Position numbers and translations under genes: made by a program. Of a stretch of DNA of 64,000 nt, positions 61,608-64,000 are shown one piece after another. Each line of letters opens with the position of its first letter. Position 1 is the stretch's first letter. Origin of the DNA: Nostoc sp. FACHB-280 (GTDB taxonomy: Bacteria > Cyanobacteriota > Cyanobacteriia > Cyanobacteriales > Nostocaceae); the NCBI RefSeq assembly GCF_014697615.1, contig NZ_JACJSD010000016.1, positions 62,001-126,000 of the forward strand, written 5' to 3'. The notes under the pieces were generated by a model, which ran no database searches, was not told where the DNA came from, and saw only the letters and a program-made list of their open reading frames with translations.

Positions 61608-64000
61608 ATGCCCTCACTCATGAACGAACAGCGTCAGCAAGCTTATCTCAACCTGATTCGCAGTCTGTTAGATGCCCCTAGTGGTGAAGAACCAAAGATT
61701 TTAGCCACACACCAAGATTTACTTGATGCTGGCTTGGTGCAAAAAGTAGAAGAAGTAGCACAGATGTGTTCTCAACATGGAGATGAGAAGACAGCGAATA
61801 GGTTGCAAAATTTGGCAATGCAACTACGGGAAGCGTTGAATCTAGATACTCAAGTAGATTTGCAATCTCTGAGTGAAGAAGAGAAACAAGTATATCTCCA
61901 ATTCTTGAAGGAGGTACTACAGGCAACCAAAGACAACAGACGTAATCCCCAGGTAGTTTACCCCTTACTGGAGAGGAATACAGACAAACTTGATGGAGTG
62001 CTTGCAGAAATACTACGTGATTGGGGAACAAATACACTGAGGGAAAAGAAAGCAGATGCGGCATATGTAGCATTGGTTATTGTTACATTTAGCCATTTAA
62101 TTCAGCAATTTCCCAAGGGTGACAAAGCTAGTAATATAGAAATTGCCATAACAGGCTGTAAAGTCGCGTTAACTGTCTACACCAACAAAGCCTTTCCTCA
62201 AGAATGGGCAATGACGCAAAATAATCTTGGCATTGCCTACAGCGAGAGAATCAAAGGAAAAAAGGCTGAGAACATCGAAATTGCGATCGCTGCTTTTACT
62301 GCGGCTTTAACTGTCTGCACTAGAGAACGTTTGCCTCAACAATGGGCAATGACGCAACATCATCTTGCTGCGGCCTACTATTCTAGAATAGTAGGCGACA
62401 GAGCAGATAACATCGAAAATGCCATTGCTGCTTCTAATGCTGCTTTAACTGTCTACACTAGAGAAGCTTTGCCTCAATATTGGGCAATGGCGCAAAATCA
62501 TCTCGCCATGACCTACAGGGAGAGAATCAAAGGAGACAGGGCAGATAACATCGAAATTGCGATCGCGGCATATACTGCGGCTTTAACTGTCATAACTAAA
62601 GAAGCCTTGCCTGTTTATTGGGCAGGTACGCAAAATCATCTCGCAAATGCCTACAGGGAGAGAATCAAAGGAGACAGGGCAGATAACATCGAAAATGCCA
62701 TTGCTGCTTTTAATGCTGCTTTAACTGTCTACACTAAAGAACGTTTGCCTCAACAATGGGCAATGACGCAAAATAATCTTGGCATTGCCTACAGCGAGAG
62801 AATCAAAGGAAACAGGGCTGAGAACATCGAAATTGCGATCGCTGCTTTTACTGCGGCTTTAACTGTCTACACTAGGGAAGCTTTGCCTCAACAATGGGCA
62901 ATGACGCAAAATAATCTCGCAAATGCCTACAGGGAGAGAATCAAAGGAGATAGGGCTGAGAACATCGAACAGGCTATCACGGCTTATACTGCTGCTTTAA
63001 CTGTCAGAACCAGGGAAGCTTTGCCTGTTGACTGGGCAACAACGCAAAATAATCTCGCAACTGCCTACTGGGAGAGAATTAAAGGAGACAGGGCAGATAA
63101 CATTGAAAATGCCATCGCGGCTTTTACTGCGGCTTTAACTGTCAGAACTAGAGAAGTTTTGCCTTTTGAATGGGCAATGACGCAAAATAATCTCGTAAAT
63201 GCCTACAGGGATAGAATCAAAGGAGACAGGGCTGAGAACATCGAAAATGCCATTGCTGCTTCTACTGCTGCTTTAACTATCTACACCAGAGAAACTTTGC
63301 CTGTTGACTGGGCAACAACGCAAAATAATCTTGCCAATGCCTACAGCGAGAGAATTAAAGGAGACAGGGCAGATAACATCGAACAGGCTATCGCGGCTTA
63401 TACTGCTGCTTTAACTGTCAGAACCAGGGAAGCTTTGCCTCTAGATTGGGCAACAACGCAAAATAATCTCGCCATTGCCTACAGCAAGAGAATTAAAGGA
63501 GACAGGGCAGATAACATCGAACAGGCTATCGCGGCTTATACTGCTGCTTTAACTGTCAGAACCAGGGAAGCTTTGCCTCTAGATTGGGCAATGACGCAAA
63601 ATAATCTCGCCATTGCCTACAGCAAGAGAATTAAAGGAGACAGGGCAGATAACATCGAAAATGCGATCGCGGCTTATACTGCGGCTTTAACTGTCTACAC
63701 TAGGGAAGCTTTGCCTGTTGACTGGGCAGCAACGCAACATAATCTCGCTGCTGCCTACAGCGATAGAATCAAAGGAGACAAGGCTGAGAACATCGAAAAT
63801 GCCATTGCTGCTTCTACTGCTGCTTTAACTGTCTACACTAAAGAAGCTTTGCCTCAAAACCATGCAGAAGCTTTGTGGGAAATGGGAATTACTTACCAAA
63901 ATGTAAACAAGTTTGAGTTAGCATACAATGCTTTTAAGTCTGCCATTGACACAGTAGAATCTTTACGGGAAGAAATAGTATCTGGTGAAGAAAGCAAGCG
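61608..64000 (+). CDS. Large TPR-type protein of tandem 46-residue repeats, N-terminal part (runs off window)
   Basis: ATG 61608 (alternative ATG 61620) opens a frame still open at base 64000: 797 residues visible. About 170 residues of helical sequence come first, then twelve tandem repeats of 46 residues with consensus NIENAIAAYTAALTVYTREA then LPxxWAMTQNNLAxAYxERI-KGDRAD, from about 62130 to 63785, followed by a classical TPR (FELAYNAFKSAIDTVESLRE). The DNA repeat is 138 bases and very uniform, pointing to recent expansion. In filamentous cyanobacteria such TPR arrays usually end in a CHAT protease domain, which would lie beyond the window. Probable cargo of the CAST. Confidence 0.85.
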   Translation, partial: MPSLMNEQRQQAYLNLIRSLLDAPSGEEPKILATHQDLLDAGLVQKVEEVAQMCSQHGDEKTANRLQNLAMQLREALNLDTQVDLQSLSEEEKQVYLQFLKEVLQATKDNRRNPQVVYPLLERNTDKLDGVLAEILRDWGTNTLREKKADAAYVALVIVTFSHLIQQFPKGDKASNIEIAITGCKVALTVYTNKAFPQEWAMTQNNLGIAYSERIKGKKAENIEIAIAAFTAALTVCTRERLPQQWAMTQHHLAAAYYSRIVGDRADNIENAIAASNAALTVYTREALPQYWAMAQNHLAMTYRERIKGDRADNIEIAIAAYTAALTVITKEALPVYWAGTQNHLANAYRERIKGDRADNIENAIAAFNAALTVYTKERLPQQWAMTQNNLGIAYSERIKGNRAENIEIAIAAFTAALTVYTREALPQQWAMTQNNLANAYRERIKGDRAENIEQAITAYTAALTVRTREALPVDWATTQNNLATAYWERIKGDRADNIENAIAAFTAALTVRTREVLPFEWAMTQNNLVNAYRDRIKGDRAENIENAIAASTAALTIYTRETLPVDWATTQNNLANAYSERIKGDRADNIEQAIAAYTAALTVRTREALPLDWATTQNNLAIAYSKRIKGDRADNIEQAIAAYTAALTVRTREALPLDWAMTQNNLAIAYSKRIKGDRADNIENAIAAYTAALTVYTREALPVDWAATQHNLAAAYSDRIKGDKAENIENAIAASTAALTVYTKEALPQNHAEALWEMGITYQNVNKFELAYNAFKSAIDTVESLREEIVSGEESK

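Larger units (their letters stand above)
47009..64000. mobile_element. Type V-K CRISPR-associated transposon (CAST), one end to beyond window
   Basis: Its tRNA-side end begins TGTACAGTGAC at 47009, the TGT start of Tn7-like CAST elements, preceded by CCTAA (47004-47008) as the expected 5-bp duplication. Inside follow end repeats, a homing guide, CRISPR array, tracrRNA, cas12k and cvkR. The other end and the transposition genes tnsB, tnsC and tniQ are not in the window, so the right boundary is unknown; I give 64000 as a minimum on the assumption that everything to the right is cargo. An inverted copy of the end was sought to 64000 and not seen. Confidence 0.8.

Noticed and set aside
50800-64000. 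tnsB, tnsC, tniQ or the second CAST end
   Set aside because: Sought among all cargo ORFs and by looking for AATTTGTCAC-type inverted end repeats; none seen, so not annotated.

Overview
The window comes from a heterocyst-forming-type cyanobacterium (Nostoc/Anabaena/Calothrix group, order Nostocales). The evidence is the many HIP1 octamers (GCGATCGC), a tRNA-Leu(UAA) split by a group I intron, cyanobacterial markers (CP12, NdhL, a one-helix high-light-inducible protein, DUF3007, DUF3177), a GlcNAc 2-epimerase almost identical in motifs to the Anabaena enzyme, and the usual dispersed intergenic palindromes and short tandem repeats.

Layout. 1-10.7 kb holds surface and glycan genes: a truncated beta-helix protein, an HdeD-like membrane protein, three GT4 glycosyltransferases, a large secreted beta-propeller and a PIG-L deacetylase. 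10.9-15.3 kb is worn accessory DNA: an Rpn-type fragment, a GIY-YIG mini-operon with two small overlapping genes, a GNAT, an array of imperfect palindromes before an integrase remnant cut by a MITE with a perfect 8-bp duplication, the epimerase, a Uma2 gene with a nonsense codon, and a small Hlip gene. 16.5-20.5 kb is a compact Mrp-type Na+/H+ antiporter operon (C-D-E-F-G-A'-B). 20.8-34.2 kb is mostly core metabolism and conserved hypotheticals: TerB-like, a caspase-like peptidase, guaA, cbiD, CP12, a FIST sensor, a phosphoesterase and trmB. 34.6-42.9 kb is a peptide-export locus on the minus strand: HlyD adaptor, cyclic-nucleotide-domain/C39-peptidase ABC exporter, HTH protein, PpiC-like foldase, TPR protein, and an unlisted 54-codon gene for a peptide with a double-glycine leader. 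43.8-46.3 kb carries trpA, a DUF3007 gene and ndhL.

From 47,009 to at least the window end lies a type V-K CRISPR-associated transposon (CAST). It begins 59 bp downstream of a GTT PAM in the tRNA-Leu gene and carries, in order, terminal GTGACAAATT repeats, a delocalised pseudo-repeat/spacer that matches the 3' end of that tRNA, a 9-repeat CRISPR array, a tracrRNA, cas12k and a divergent MerR-type repressor (CvkR). The cargo seen is a complete type I restriction-modification system (hsdR, hsdS, hsdM) interrupted by an antisense HATPase/STAS/PIN cassette, a ribbon-helix-helix protein, three small conserved genes and a protein of twelve 46-residue TPR-like repeats that runs off the window. tnsB, tnsC, tniQ and the far end are not in the window.

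The two systems I would look at first are the double-glycine peptide/PCAT/PpiC/TPR locus, whose precursor gene is short and easy to miss, and the CAST with its readable tRNA-homing guide and defence-type cargo. All coordinates, alignments and motif calls were made by eye; no database search was run.
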